Part shown: positions 28,001 to 38,880 of the stretch, piece by piece
How the letters are laid out: the number at the start of each line of letters is the position of its first letter
Position numbering within the stretch: position 1 is the stretch's first letter
NCBI RefSeq assembly: GCF_932526225.1
Contig: NC_064041.1
Location: forward strand, 10,336,813-10,400,812
Length of the DNA: 64,000 nt
Direction: 5' to 3'
Origin: Nematostella vectensis
Taxonomy: Eukaryota; Cnidaria; Anthozoa; Actiniaria; Edwardsiidae
Made by a program: the position numbers and the translations under genes
Notes under the pieces: generated by a model
Seen by the model: only the letters and a program-made list of their open reading frames with translations
Told to the model about the DNA's origin: nothing
Databases searched by the model: none

Positions 28001-31000
28001 CCTTCCAATCCCACCACATGCACACACCCCTTGCAATACCTCCACATGCACACACCCCTTCCAATACCACAACATGCACACACCCCTTCCAATCCCACCA
28101 CATACACACACCCCTTGCAATACTTCCACATGCACACACCCCTTCCAATACCACAACATGCACACACCCCTTCCAATCCCACCACATGCACACACCCCTT
28201 GCAATACCTCCACATGCACACACCCCTTCCAATACCACCACATGCACACACCCCTTGCAATACCACAACATGCACACACCCCTTCCAATACCACAACATG
28301 CACACACCCCTTCCAATCCCACCACATGCACACACCCCTTGCAATACCACCACATGCACACACCCCTTCCAATACCACAACATGCACACACCCCTTCCAA
28401 TCCCACCACATGCACACACCCCTTGCAATACCTCCACATGCACACACCCCTTGCAATACCATCACATGCACACACCCCTTCCAATCCCACCACATGCACA
28501 CACACTTTCTATAACCATTGCATATGAACATTTTCATGCACACAGTTGTGTGTACGAACCTTGTCCATTTGTTTGAAAATTTTATCCACTCTTTTCTCAG
28601 GAGTGTCCTCGTCCCGTGGGAGATCAATAATGTTACCCTGGTGAACAAAGCAAAATAATTAAGCTCTTTTCAAAATGTGCATGTAATAACCTCATTGACA
28701 AAACACGTATGGGACAAGGTAAAGAAAGATATCCATATATCATTTACTAGGATAACCTTCTTGGGAAAACAATTTTCAGTCTTTAAAGCCACTCTAAATG
28801 AGGCACTGATTTGTTTGACTAGAGCATGTAATTGTTTTTTTTTTTTTTTAATGGCAGTTTGAGAGAGGGCAGAAAATACAGCCGGCCATAAACGCTCTTA
28901 AAATAAATCAGAATCATAACCATGCCACAATGAAAAAATAATCAACATATACATACCACCATGCAGTAGATAGCCTGTACAATGCTTAGCATCTCGTCTC
29001 GTGTGATATAACCATTCTTATCAAGGTCATATAATGAGAAAGCCCCTACAGATAAAGGCACCATGATAACTTTTAGAATTTTTCTAATCAGGCAAATAAA
29101 TCCGTTTTCAATCCATGCAGAATGGATGAACAATTTATTTATGTTGGAACAGTTCATTGTTTCTTGAATGTAACACATGGACTCTTGGGATTGGGATACC
29201 CCATTGGTATTGTAAATTAAAAAAATACCCTAAAAAGAAATCTTAAATATATCAATAGATACCAGGAGAAATGATTTATTTTATTACTATTTAGTGTTAT
29301 CCGTAATTAAATTGGTTGCATGTTGGAAGTTGGTTGATCGAGTCACCAGTCTTTTTCCTTAATTTTTTTTAATGTTAACAACACATAGTGAGCTTCAAAA
29401 TCCCTGTGCATTCTATCTGGACAAATAAGAAAGACATGATATTAAAAGCTCTGTTGTTTTATCCTTTACAATATTTTTTGTCATCATTAGATTTCCCTCT
29501 TATATTTCTTTATAGAACCAGTGCCAGTAACCTTGGACCACCTGTGCTATTATGGTTCCTTTCGGTTGTAGAACTGTCATTTTCCAATCACCTTTGTTGT
29601 TTGGGCTAACAACATTTTTTTAAAATAAAGGTATATATAGGTTTATATTTTTGAAGTATAGGTATATATAGTTTTTAGTTGTTTTTATAAAACAGTAGCA
29701 ATCTGTCCCCACCACCCATATCCCCCAAGAGGGCGTGGACCAGGAAGAAGCCTTAGATCTTCAGACCTTTAGATCTTCTGGTCAAATACTCACATTCTAA
29801 CTTTTCATCTAAGCTTCCCCTGGACGTTATTGAAAGAGCTGTGATAAATTCCTTGAAACTGATACAGCCATCCTGGAAAAGGAACAAATATTTAATGAAG
29901 CAAGAACAAAGAGCTTTAGAGTAAGCTTTGTAATTTGAACTCAAAATGGCTTTGGCTGTGGACACAACTAATTTAATAAATTTAAGAAGCTAACACCAGC
30001 CCTTCTTCAATTTAAGAAGCTAACACCAGCCCTTCTTCAATTTGAGAAGCTAACACCGGGCAGCTGGAATGCTGAATTAAAAGGGCGTGGACAAAATGTG
30101 GGTGATTCAAGAGCATAAGCCACTATATGTCCTGACCACGGGACACAGCTTATTGGTTTTTGTAAAGAGAGGAAAACATGAAATCAAAGTCAATCCTTGT
30201 CAGAATCATGAATCGACTATGGAAGTCAGTGATGAGAGACACAGGCAACATAGAGCAATGCTGTACCAACTACTACGCCCAGGCTCCCCTGGTACCAGGC
30301 ATAACTGCATATACAGATACACCCATATACAATCCCAACTCTCAAAAGTACAGACATTATTTAAAAGTGAGAACTAGTTACAAACTAAAGCATTAGCCCT
30401 ACTAAGGAGTGGAAATTGAGGCAAAAAAAGGTGGGAAAGTAGATATTTAAAGTGAACCATTAAGAGATTACATCTAGTGTAGAAAAAGAACTATAAGCTA
30501 ATGAATAATGGAAGAAAATAAAATAAAATATAATACATACAGTTTCAATTAAAACAAGATGATTTACTTACTTCATTTCTATCAAAAACTTTGAAGACAA
30601 AAGCAGCAAACTTGGTTGGATCACCAAATGGGAAAAACTGTTGGTATATCTTCTGGAATTCCTGTTCAAATGATTAAACATGGATAAACAAACAAATTCA
30701 AATGAAACTCCTTAATTTCAAAATTGCAAAAAATGGAGAGTTGGAAGTTAATTAAGAAGTGACATGAAATGGTCCATGGAAATTTGCAAAGTTTGACAAA
30801 TCTTATCAAAAACCTTGGAATCATCTTAACAAGATGTGTTAGCTCTTGTACATAACATGGATGTTCTTATTTTCATGCACAGATGAAATTTCATCTTTCT
30901 AGCATGGTTTGGGGGAGTGGGTGGGGTAATTGTCCTTTCTTCAGGGTATAAAATTCTATGAATTGTTATCCCTTAGGGAGGGGAAAGGGGGGGGAGGTGG

Positions 31001-34000
31001 TGTGTTCAAAGAATCTTCCAATTCTGCTGTCCCTTAGGGGGTTGAACGCTAATGGTGCCCTTAAACGCTAAAACTTATTTGACAGTAAAGTTACTTAATA
31101 CATCCATCAGTAATTAAAGGTAGTGCTATCTCTTAGGGTTAAAAATTGCTTCAACCACACCCAATCAACTGTAATCTCTTAGGGGTACAAATTGCTGTTG
31201 ACCACACATGCCTTTTGGGATTGTCTGTTTTTAAGGGAGTCCCCCTGGCTTTTAACTTTAAGGTTCTAATAATAAAGAATTGTTTTTGCTTGAAAAAATT
31301 GCAATGTCAGCCTTTTACTAAGACTGCTTGAAAGTCTGTGGGGACAAGGAAAATGAGGGAGCGAGTGCGCGCGACAATGACTTGAGCGTGAAAGGTGCGA
31401 GCGAATGCCGAAGGAACAAGTTTGCGCAGCAGTGGAGAAACACCAAATGCTTTGGGCGTGCCTTCGGCACTCCTGGCGCACTTGCTCCCTTGTTTTCCTC
31501 GTCCCCACAGACTTTCAACAAACAAGGGGCTGCAAGTCTACATTTTACTGTGTTGCATGTGTAATAACAACAAGCTGTTGCTCAATGCTATCTTGATTAA
31601 TTCAAAAATGCAGCATTTCTCAGAAAATTAATGATTGACTATATTTACCACATATACAGTAACAAAGTATTGTTACTTTATGGTGATAATGATAATTATC
31701 ATAATTTAGAAATAATGCTGACAATGATTATGATCATGATGATTATATGATGTTTTATATGCTATAAAAGATACTTTTATATGCTATAAAAGTATCTTAT
31801 CATTATCATTCAAAGTTAATAATTGCCTATATGTCTGTCAATGACAAATGTATTAAAAATTCATGTAATGTATATAGTATGCAAAAACCAATAGAACAGA
31901 GGAATTTAAAAAAAAGCAAACACAAAAACTATAATACAATTTCTGACTTCTGCTACTAACAGGATAACCATATTATTCTGATTTACAAACTTATATGTAA
32001 AATGCAATTATGGTTTATTCCTAGCAGCTGAGTTTGCTAAAATACTTCAAAATATGACATGTTCCGGCATCAACTTGTCTTGTGAATGAAATACTGAAGA
32101 ACGTTCAAGTGGATGTTGACGTGTTGCCAAACACAAACCATATACCGGGCGTAACTAGATTTCCAAGCAGCTCCCTTCGTGAAATCTTGACAATTTGTAG
32201 CTGGATTTTACTTATTAAATACCACGAACCTACTGATATGCGAGACAGTTGTCATGAATCAGTAAAATAAGATCCCTTACCAGATATGGAACACATCTTT
32301 TAATGATCACCTCTGTAAATGTATAATGACCTTACTAACAAAAAGCTTTTATACACCACACACCCGTATATATCACTAATCGGCAAATCGGCTAATAAGG
32401 GCCCTTATCTCGTATGTTTGGGGGTTGTTGTTTGCGAGTAATATTTGCATATTTCGTTTGTGTAAAGATATTACTTATTCATTTGGTCTCTGCTTGTTTT
32501 ATGCGTGTTTTAAATAATGTACAATGCAATACAATACAATTTAAGCGGGTAGTACATAATATTTTTTTCCGAATCAACCTGAATTCCGTGAATGTAAAAA
32601 TTGCAGAGAAGTAGAAAAAGGGATTATAATGAAAATAGGGTTTTAACGAACATTGTATTAATCACGAGTGAACTTAGTTTTAAGGCGAAAACAGAACTGT
32701 ATAGATAATAATCTAAATAATAGGGCCATCTTGTTTGGTGCAAGAATGCGCCAAAACATTTTTTAGGTACGTAAACTCTTTCTTGGCAACTATTCGACCA
32801 TTTCGAAAAGATCGACCGATGACATTTTTTAGATGTCAAATAAATTATTGAGTGTAGCGCCATCGGCTCCGTGTTGCGTCTGTTTAGTTTAAATGCATTT
32901 TACTTGACCAGCCTACACTCTTAGGCGAATGTACTTGAAACGCATATAACCGCGAAACAACCTTTTAAAACGTAATCCAGGGCGAGAAGCAGTCCAGCTG
33001 TTTTTCGAAACAGATCCTAGTATTCTATAAATACTCAAATAATTTACCGAGACATCGGCTGAACATGCTGTGAATTCAAGTCGATTTCATGCAAAATGTA
33101 ACAGGAAAATGCGGTTTATTTTCGCAAATTGTGTTTTATTTTTTGCGGTAAAATCATGATCACGTCTAGAATGCGATTTAGGAAAATCCACCCTTCTTAA
33201 TTGCTCTTCGTGAATTTTACGAGGTTTTTGTTTTGGAGGTTTTAAAAAACAACGCCTCGTTTTTATGGTATGAACATCAAAAAACCCTTTACAAGACAAT
33301 CAACAATGGAAAAACACTGAAGTAAATTAGCATTACACAAGGATTAATTTTCTTCAAAGCACACCAAAATAGACAACATTTGGACAGAACTCAAATCAAA
33401 ACTAAAAAAAGGTATTGCCGTCAAGATTGGGTCTGTGGAATCGTTTGTTATTTTAAAATTAGAAATTAGAAACAACGGCTCTGATTTTCCACAAGAGATC
33501 GTCGTAAAGCCATCGATTCGTTTGCATTTTGCCACATCAATATTAGGATTTGAAGAGCGAGACCGGTTCAATTATCTCGACACTTCACGCATTATTTCAT
33601 AGATATAAGCCACAATATGCTGCTGCGAACAATCAATAGTTGTTTTAGCAAAGGGAAAACACCAGCTTTGTGCATAGAACACACAAATTTAGTTGAAAGA
33701 TTTCAATAATTCCCAAGAAGGATGGCAGGTCACTTATAATTTAAGTAGACATTATGGAAAAGAATATTAGGATATCAAAAAGCCAGCATTTATAATTACT
33801 ACTTGCCTCTTGTCTTAATTCCCCTGAAGGACAGTCTTTCATGAAATCTTTGTACCTATTGACAGAGAAAAAATATGTTAAAACAGGATCTCAGTTCGTC
33901 CAGTCTTCTGTTGACAGAGAGTGTTTTGCGAATACAGGAGTTGTCCAGGGAATTTATACTAAATTTTTCCCGAAAATGACTAACACATCTGACAGCCTTA

Positions 34001-34228
34001 CTTACCATTTCTGCAATTCTTTTTTATCAACTGTTTTAAGAAGAGAAAAAGCAAATCATACAAAAATAAGCAAGGCAAATATTTCTTCAACACCACAAGG
34101 TTTCAATTCTGCACAAAATCACAAATGACAGCTCAAATAAGCAAGAAAACCCCTATTTACGTACAATAAGTGCACTTCTGGAGCTCCCGAGTTTCCTCGG
34201 GGGTTAGTTTACAGCCCTTTTGACCCAT
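22042..34228 (-). CDS. NCS1: Neuronal calcium sensor 1 / frequenin-like EF-hand protein
   Basis: Eight exons on the minus strand, all in phase: 34228-34165, 34030-34006 (25 nt), 33855-33807, 30661-30572, 29872-29794, 29045-28957, 28637-28560, 22158-22042; 196 residues, close to the 190 of NCS-1. The start MGQKGCKL has the Gly2 expected for N-myristoylation. The first EF-hand is disabled (CPSG at 38-41), as in the whole family. Calcium loops: 73-84 ([12 protein letters not shown]), 109-120 ([12 protein letters not shown]), 157-168 ([12 protein letters not shown]). Signature stretches: [18 protein letters not shown] and [17 protein letters not shown]. The C-terminus differs from the usual NCS-1 end. 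Known family role: myristoylated calcium sensor acting on PI4-kinase, GPCR kinases and exocytosis. The third intron uses a GC donor (gcaagt). The last intron splits the EF4 loop and is filled by a giant minisatellite. Confidence 0.93.
22191..28505. repeat. 28-bp intronic minisatellite, about 225 units (6.3 kb)
   Basis: Units of ccacatgcacacaccccttc followed by caatacct, with combinatorial variants: cccctt/ccactt/ccactc, ttcc/ttgc, tacctcc/taccacc/taccaca, catgca/cataca. It nearly fills the last intron of the NCS-1-like gene (28559-22159), leaving about 32 bp on one side and 54 bp on the other. A unit of 28 (1 mod 3) without stops gives very long frames on both strands, the longest about 2,100 codons; these are artefacts. 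Blocks of about 13 units are themselves duplicated (near 23100, 23490 and 24150). On the transcribed strand nearly every unit contains TGCATG. Confidence 0.96.
29983..30062. repeat. 30-bp tandem repeat, about 2.7 units
   Basis: Copies of agaagctaacaccagccctt plus cttcaattta in an intron of the NCS-1-like gene. Confidence 0.85.
30950..31215. repeat. Decayed short repeats around cccttaggg / ctcttaggg
   Basis: Several irregularly spaced motifs (atcccttagggagggg, tgtcccttaggggg, tctcttagggttaaaaattg, tctcttaggggtacaaattg), the last two followed by accacac. It looks like an old degenerate tandem array in an intron of the NCS-1-like gene. Confidence 0.45.
31328..31517. mobile_element. Foldback/MITE-like element with about 41-bp inverted arms
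   Basis: Left arm begins tgaaagtctgtggggacaag; the right arm ends cgtccccacagactttca. The arms pair over about 41 bp with roughly five mismatches around a 110-bp GC-rich centre. It lies in an intron of the NCS-1-like gene. No coding capacity; probably non-autonomous. Confidence 0.75.
34006..34030 (-). CDS. 25-nt microexon of the NCS-1-like gene
   Basis: Bounded by acceptor cttaaaacag and donor gtaagt. It encodes DKKELQK with split codons at both ends (T|TT = Phe, TG|G = Trp). This fills exactly the gap between MGQK...TY and YKDFMKD and aligns with the conserved YFTEKE...W segment of NCS-1. Confidence 0.82.
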
Positions 34229-35914
34229 TCCTTGAAGATTTCAGATTATTGTGATTCCATATTCCGGGCGTTCAAGTTGCTTCTCCGTAACGTACGGCCA
34301 TTTACAACAAACTCGAGTACAAAAGAAACACAAACCCAGCTGGCCTTGCGCGCCTACAACCACATTTAATAGGGGGAGGGGTGGTACCAATAATTGAACT
34401 GTCAAAACTACCAATTGCGCAAATCAATAAATTCCCAATTTTATCAACGATCTCGTAAGGATATATTTGTGATACGATTGATTATCGTTGCATTCATTTC
34501 TTCGGCCAATTTGATCAAAATGTTTTTAGAGAAAAATGATACCAATCTGGCTGTATTTATAAACACTTTATGCAAAATGATATTATCAAATTTATTTTGT
34601 TTGAATAGAGTTTTCATTTGTATCGTGTCGTTTATGCTGTTCCGAAAATAATACGAACACCAAAGGGCAAATACGGCTTCGTAGATATTTTGCGGCTCGC
34701 TATCTAAACGCGTTTCCTGTTGATTATTTTTTTTCTTTCACTGGCCGAAATATTGCCCCTTACGAGAGTGTAAAAGTGACAATTCCCCGTCGCCCCCGCA
34801 ATTCCAATCCTACAAGTCCACTTTATCTCACAGGCTTAATTAATTCTTAAAGCCATGTGTAAAGATTATTTTAAAACAGTGTCGTTATATCGTGAAGTAT
34901 TCCGTATGAATGATTTTTCGGTAGTTCACGACCGCTTTAAGGATAAATATGAAACACTAGCTTGAGCAAGTTACTATCAGCATATAAAGACTGAAATAAA
35001 GTATTATGTTACAACTATTTTTCTATGTGTTTCTAAATTATTGCTCTATTTGGGTGTGTGCTTTTGCCAAAGAGCAGCTGATATTATTATTTTTAATATT
35101 TTGCCAAAGGCGACATAAAATAAGACATTAAGAAAGTAAGAAATGATAATAGCGCTGTGACTCCACGCATCATCACCAAAGTCCTTTTTAATGGAAATCT
35201 CACAGTGCGCTCATAATACAAGGGTCTGTCAAAACACACTTTAGTCTTTTTACCTCCTTCGAGAAAGAGCGAATCGATTGAATCCTGCGTGCTTCACGAG
35301 AGGGTCTTCGAACCGTAATGGGTTCATTGAAGCTTTAATCTGTTTTAAGGCGGAAATTCCCAGCATTTGTATCATCAATCTCTCTGTACCCTGTACTAGC
35401 CCACAGCTTACTAAAGACATAAGGTATTATCCGCCAGGCGGATATAATATGACTAGAACCTCGAGAAATTGAAACATGAAAAGTGAAGAGCATTCTAGCA
35501 CGGACTGACCTCAGGTTTAAAGTCGCGTAGAGTAGCTAGGGTTAAGGGGGGAGTAGCTGATTCCCCCAAGGCCCTTAAATAATCGAGGAAGCAAAGACTG
35601 GCCACATCCTTCAGGAAAAAATATCAAGCAGCAAAACTGACGGAAAACTTAAATATATAGCCACTTCCCTCATCAAATATCAAATGGTTTATCTTGAAAT
35701 TTTTGCATGGTATCTGTCCGCGCATCCCTCCTCCTAGCAATTCGTGGCTCCACGCCTGGACTTTCAGTAAGTTTTCACGTTTGAACTACGCAATCACCAA
35801 ATTAAAAACGGATCCTTTTTATTACTGATTACCAAAGCATAAAGTAATCTATGGACAGTTCTATCTTCAAAAATGATATTTCGATGTTCAAAATGAAAAT
35901 CACACAAATTAGTC
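34229..35914. other. 5' flank of the NCS-1-like gene, no further gene recognised
   Basis: AT-rich sequence upstream (minus-strand sense) of the NCS-1-like ATG. Promoter elements are likely somewhere here, but none is distinctive enough to call. Confidence 0.4.
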
Positions 35915-36112
35915 ACGCAAGCGCGGCCACAGTAGCGTGGTCGTACTGTTAATCTGTCAAGGTGGCCACGTTAGCACGCGTCGTCGTACTGTTAAACTGT
36001 CAAGGCGGCCACGCAAGCGCGCGTCGTACTGTAAAACAGTCAAGGTGGCCACGGTAGCGCGCGTCGTCGTACTGTTAAACTGTCAAGGTGGCCACGCTAA
36101 CGCGCGTCGCAT
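35914..36112. repeat. Tandem repeat of about 45 bp, 4-5 units
   Basis: Units with cgtactgttaaactgtcaag and gtggccacg followed by tagcgcgcgtcgt variants. GC-rich against an AT-rich background, lying between the NCS-1-like and SLO2-like genes. Confidence 0.88.
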
Positions 36113-36674
36113 TGGTGCCTTCACAGGCACCAATTAATGTTATATAATTAACTTGATGGGGGAGGGATGATTTTAATAACCCCCTTTCAGTGTAAAAAAA
36201 TAATTAGCTTCTGTATCCGTTTAACGACCCACAGGATATCAGTGAACTCATAAAAAAGTCCCCACTTTGGGTGGTTAAACATTTTCGGAGCCTCCCCCAT
36301 GTCTTCCCTCCCTCCCTCCCTCCCTCCCTCGGGTTATTAATGAACACTTAAAGCGCTACCTAAATGATTTAATAAACGCCCGGGGCGTTTATTAAGTTTC
36401 GATGGTCCGAGAGGGCGCGTTCAATAGATAGGAGGCGTTTATTAGAGAGGGGCGTTATTTACCAGCTATAACGATATAACAAACCAAAGTGCAGTGGGGT
36501 TCTAATCTCGATCAACGATCAAGTTAAATTAAAGCATGCGTTTGCAAGCGTTTCTTGACAATGAGCAAGTCTCAACCAGTAGAAGCCAAACTCAGATAAG
36601 AAGGCAATTGCAATTGATTTATATTACCAGAATTTCTATGTATTTAATTTTAATTAAGCTGGATGGGAGGGTGT

Positions 36675-36705
<31 letters not shown>

Positions 36706-37915
36706 GGGTTAAGAGGGTCGTTTTAAATATAAATATTTAAGCTGAGGGGGGGGGGGGGGGGGTGTCGTTTATTTGGTAGGAGGCGAATGATCAATCCGAT
36801 AATGCGAGGGCATTTTGAAAATCCGATAAAACGAGATCTTGCTTTGCTAGGGATCCGAGAACGAGAAGTCGAATCTCTAAAATCCAAGAATTCGAGATGC
36901 CTTAGAATCATGACCCTATATCACAAACGCAACAAACATCTCAACTGTACATTTTTTTATCTTTATTTGTTTGTATAAACTCTTCTAATAAAGAGGACGG
37001 ATTTTTAAGCACTGAGCATTTTATGCTCGTTACTTATTGGATATGTATCATATATCAGGTATCAGGTGCAATGGCCAGGATTTACTAAGAGAGGAGGGGA
37101 AGGGTTCGTAGTCATAGATATCATGTGGAAAACGTATGATAATCTGGACTTAATATTTAGCTACTACCTGTAAAATCGCTTCATTCCTACAAATTTAGGT
37201 TACCTTTCTCCTCTCTACAATGGCTCGTTTACTACAAAAATAAAAACGCAGTAAGTACTGAGGTAAATGAGGACTTGCCCATTAAATGAGCGGTAATATA
37301 TCATCGAAAAACTAGATATATTATATCAGAGCTTGGAGCTATAGACCACTGCATAGCTCAAATAATCGGATCTTTGAACGTGTTTGCATCAACGCTTATC
37401 TATTTTTACAAAACCGTTTCTTAAATGCTTTTAAAAATCGCATCATTTCATATGCATATAGTTACAAAGCGCATGTACCAGCCACAGCAACCGCTGCCGA
37501 CACCATCGAACAACACGAGTTAATCAACGCTGACCGTATAAGAAGCCTTGCTTGCATCTAAAGTCATATTCATGTCAATGCAAAGCTCAGCTCTTTCGCG
37601 GGATCTTAATCCCTGTTAATCCTGGCTTTAAGAGTCCAATATATACCGGAAGTTTCTCCTTCCTGAGGAGGTACGTCCTTTGCGCAGAAGGTGAATACCA
37701 TGTTTACGACAACACTGCTCATCGCATTAGTGTAATCGCATTTGTAACCTGACTCCCGGGTTACTCTCGTATTGGCGCGCAATAGATGTCTTTTGATCCT
37801 ATACCCGGCACGCTTTACCACTTTCTATCGTGTTTTTTTTTCTAGTGCATCAGACAGACCGAAGAACGGCACCACGCACACAGCGTACATTCATTGTGCT
37901 CCCTGACTCACAGGA
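36113..37915. other. Intergenic DNA with G-tracts, no gene recognised
   Basis: Contains (ccct)n near 36300-36330 and two long poly-G tracts (see 36664-36762). No exon-like segment with family resemblance was found. Confidence 0.5.
36664..36762 (+). repeat. (GT)n next to two long poly-G runs
   Basis: A (gt)n run leads into about 20 consecutive G, and a second run of about 17 G follows near 36745-36762. Both are strong G-quadruplex candidates. Confidence 0.9.
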
Positions 37916-37917
37916 CG

Positions 37918-38165
37918 ACTGTAGTCACGTGGAGATCTAATAGAACCACGTGGTTATTACATGGCTTTCAAACCATATCACGTGTCGATCACATAGCCAT
38001 AGAGTATCAAGAGTCTTGTGACACAATGGACGACTTCACGTGAGGATCTAATTGAACCACGTAGTTATCACGTGGAATTCTATTATCACGTGTTGACCAC
38101 ATAGCCATAGGGCATCAGAGTGTTTTGTGACACAATGAACGGATGCCATCACGTGGAGTTCCCTT
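37918..38165. repeat. Two to three tandem copies of a unit of about 115 bp
   Basis: Copies start tcacgtgga/tcacgtgag then gatctaat-gaaccacgt, and contain atcacgtgt, accacatagccatag and tgtgacacaatg. CACGTG recurs several times. Located 3' of the SLO2-like gene. Confidence 0.82.
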
Positions 38166-38289
38166 GGGACTCCTGCAGTGTTGCGCACGACATGAATTTT
38201 CCATGTCAAAGTATAGACTCTGTAAGTAAACACCTTGTGTAGGAGACGCTATCAGAATGCTACACTTTTGGACACTCTTTCTTCTCATC

Positions 38290-38880
38290 AGCAAGCCTTG
38301 GGCTTCCTGTGTGTGAGCCTTACAGCGCAGTGCTGGGCTTCCTGTGTGTGACCCTTATAGCGCAGTGCTGGGCTTCCTGTGTGTGAGCCTTACAGCGCAG
38401 TGCTGGGATTCCTGTGTGTGACCCTTACAGCGCAGTGCTGGGATTCCTGTGTGTGACCCTTACAGCGCAGTGCTGGGCTTCCTGTGTGTGCCCCTTACAG
38501 CGCAGTGCTGGGATTCCTGTGTGTGACCCTTACAGCGCAGTGCTGGGATTCCTGTGTGTGACCCTTACAGCGCAGTGCTGGGATTCCTGTGTGTGACCCT
38601 TACAGCGCAGTGCTGGGCTTCCTGTGTGTGAACCTTTCAGCGCAGTTCTGGGCTTCCTGTGTATGACCCTTACAGCGCAGTGCTGGGCTTCCTGTGTGTG
38701 AACCTTACAGCGCAGTGCTGGGATTCCTGTGTGTGACCCTTACAGCGCAGTGCTGGGATTCCTGTGTGTGACCCTTACAGCGCAATGCTGGGCTTCCTGT
38801 GTGTGACCCTTACAGCGCAGTGCTGGGCTTTCTGTGTGTGACCCTTATAGCGCAGTGCTGGGATTCCTGTGTGTTATCGG
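38290..38880 (-). repeat. 35-bp minisatellite overlapping the SLO2-like stop codon
   Basis: About 17 units with tacagcgcagtgctgggatt plus cctgtgtgtgaccct. The unit nearest the gene encodes the last residues of the channel (THRNPSTAL) and its TAA at 38847-38845; the other units lie in the presumed 3' UTR. Each unit repeats the same end-of-frame motif. Confidence 0.92.

Noticed and set aside
22113-28576. Very long open frames on both strands (up to about 2,100 codons) with His/Thr/Pro-rich or Cys/Val/Gly-rich repeats
   Set aside because: They are a by-product of a stop-free 28-bp tandem unit: several frames are open at once on both strands, and the region lies inside an intron with both flanking exons identified.
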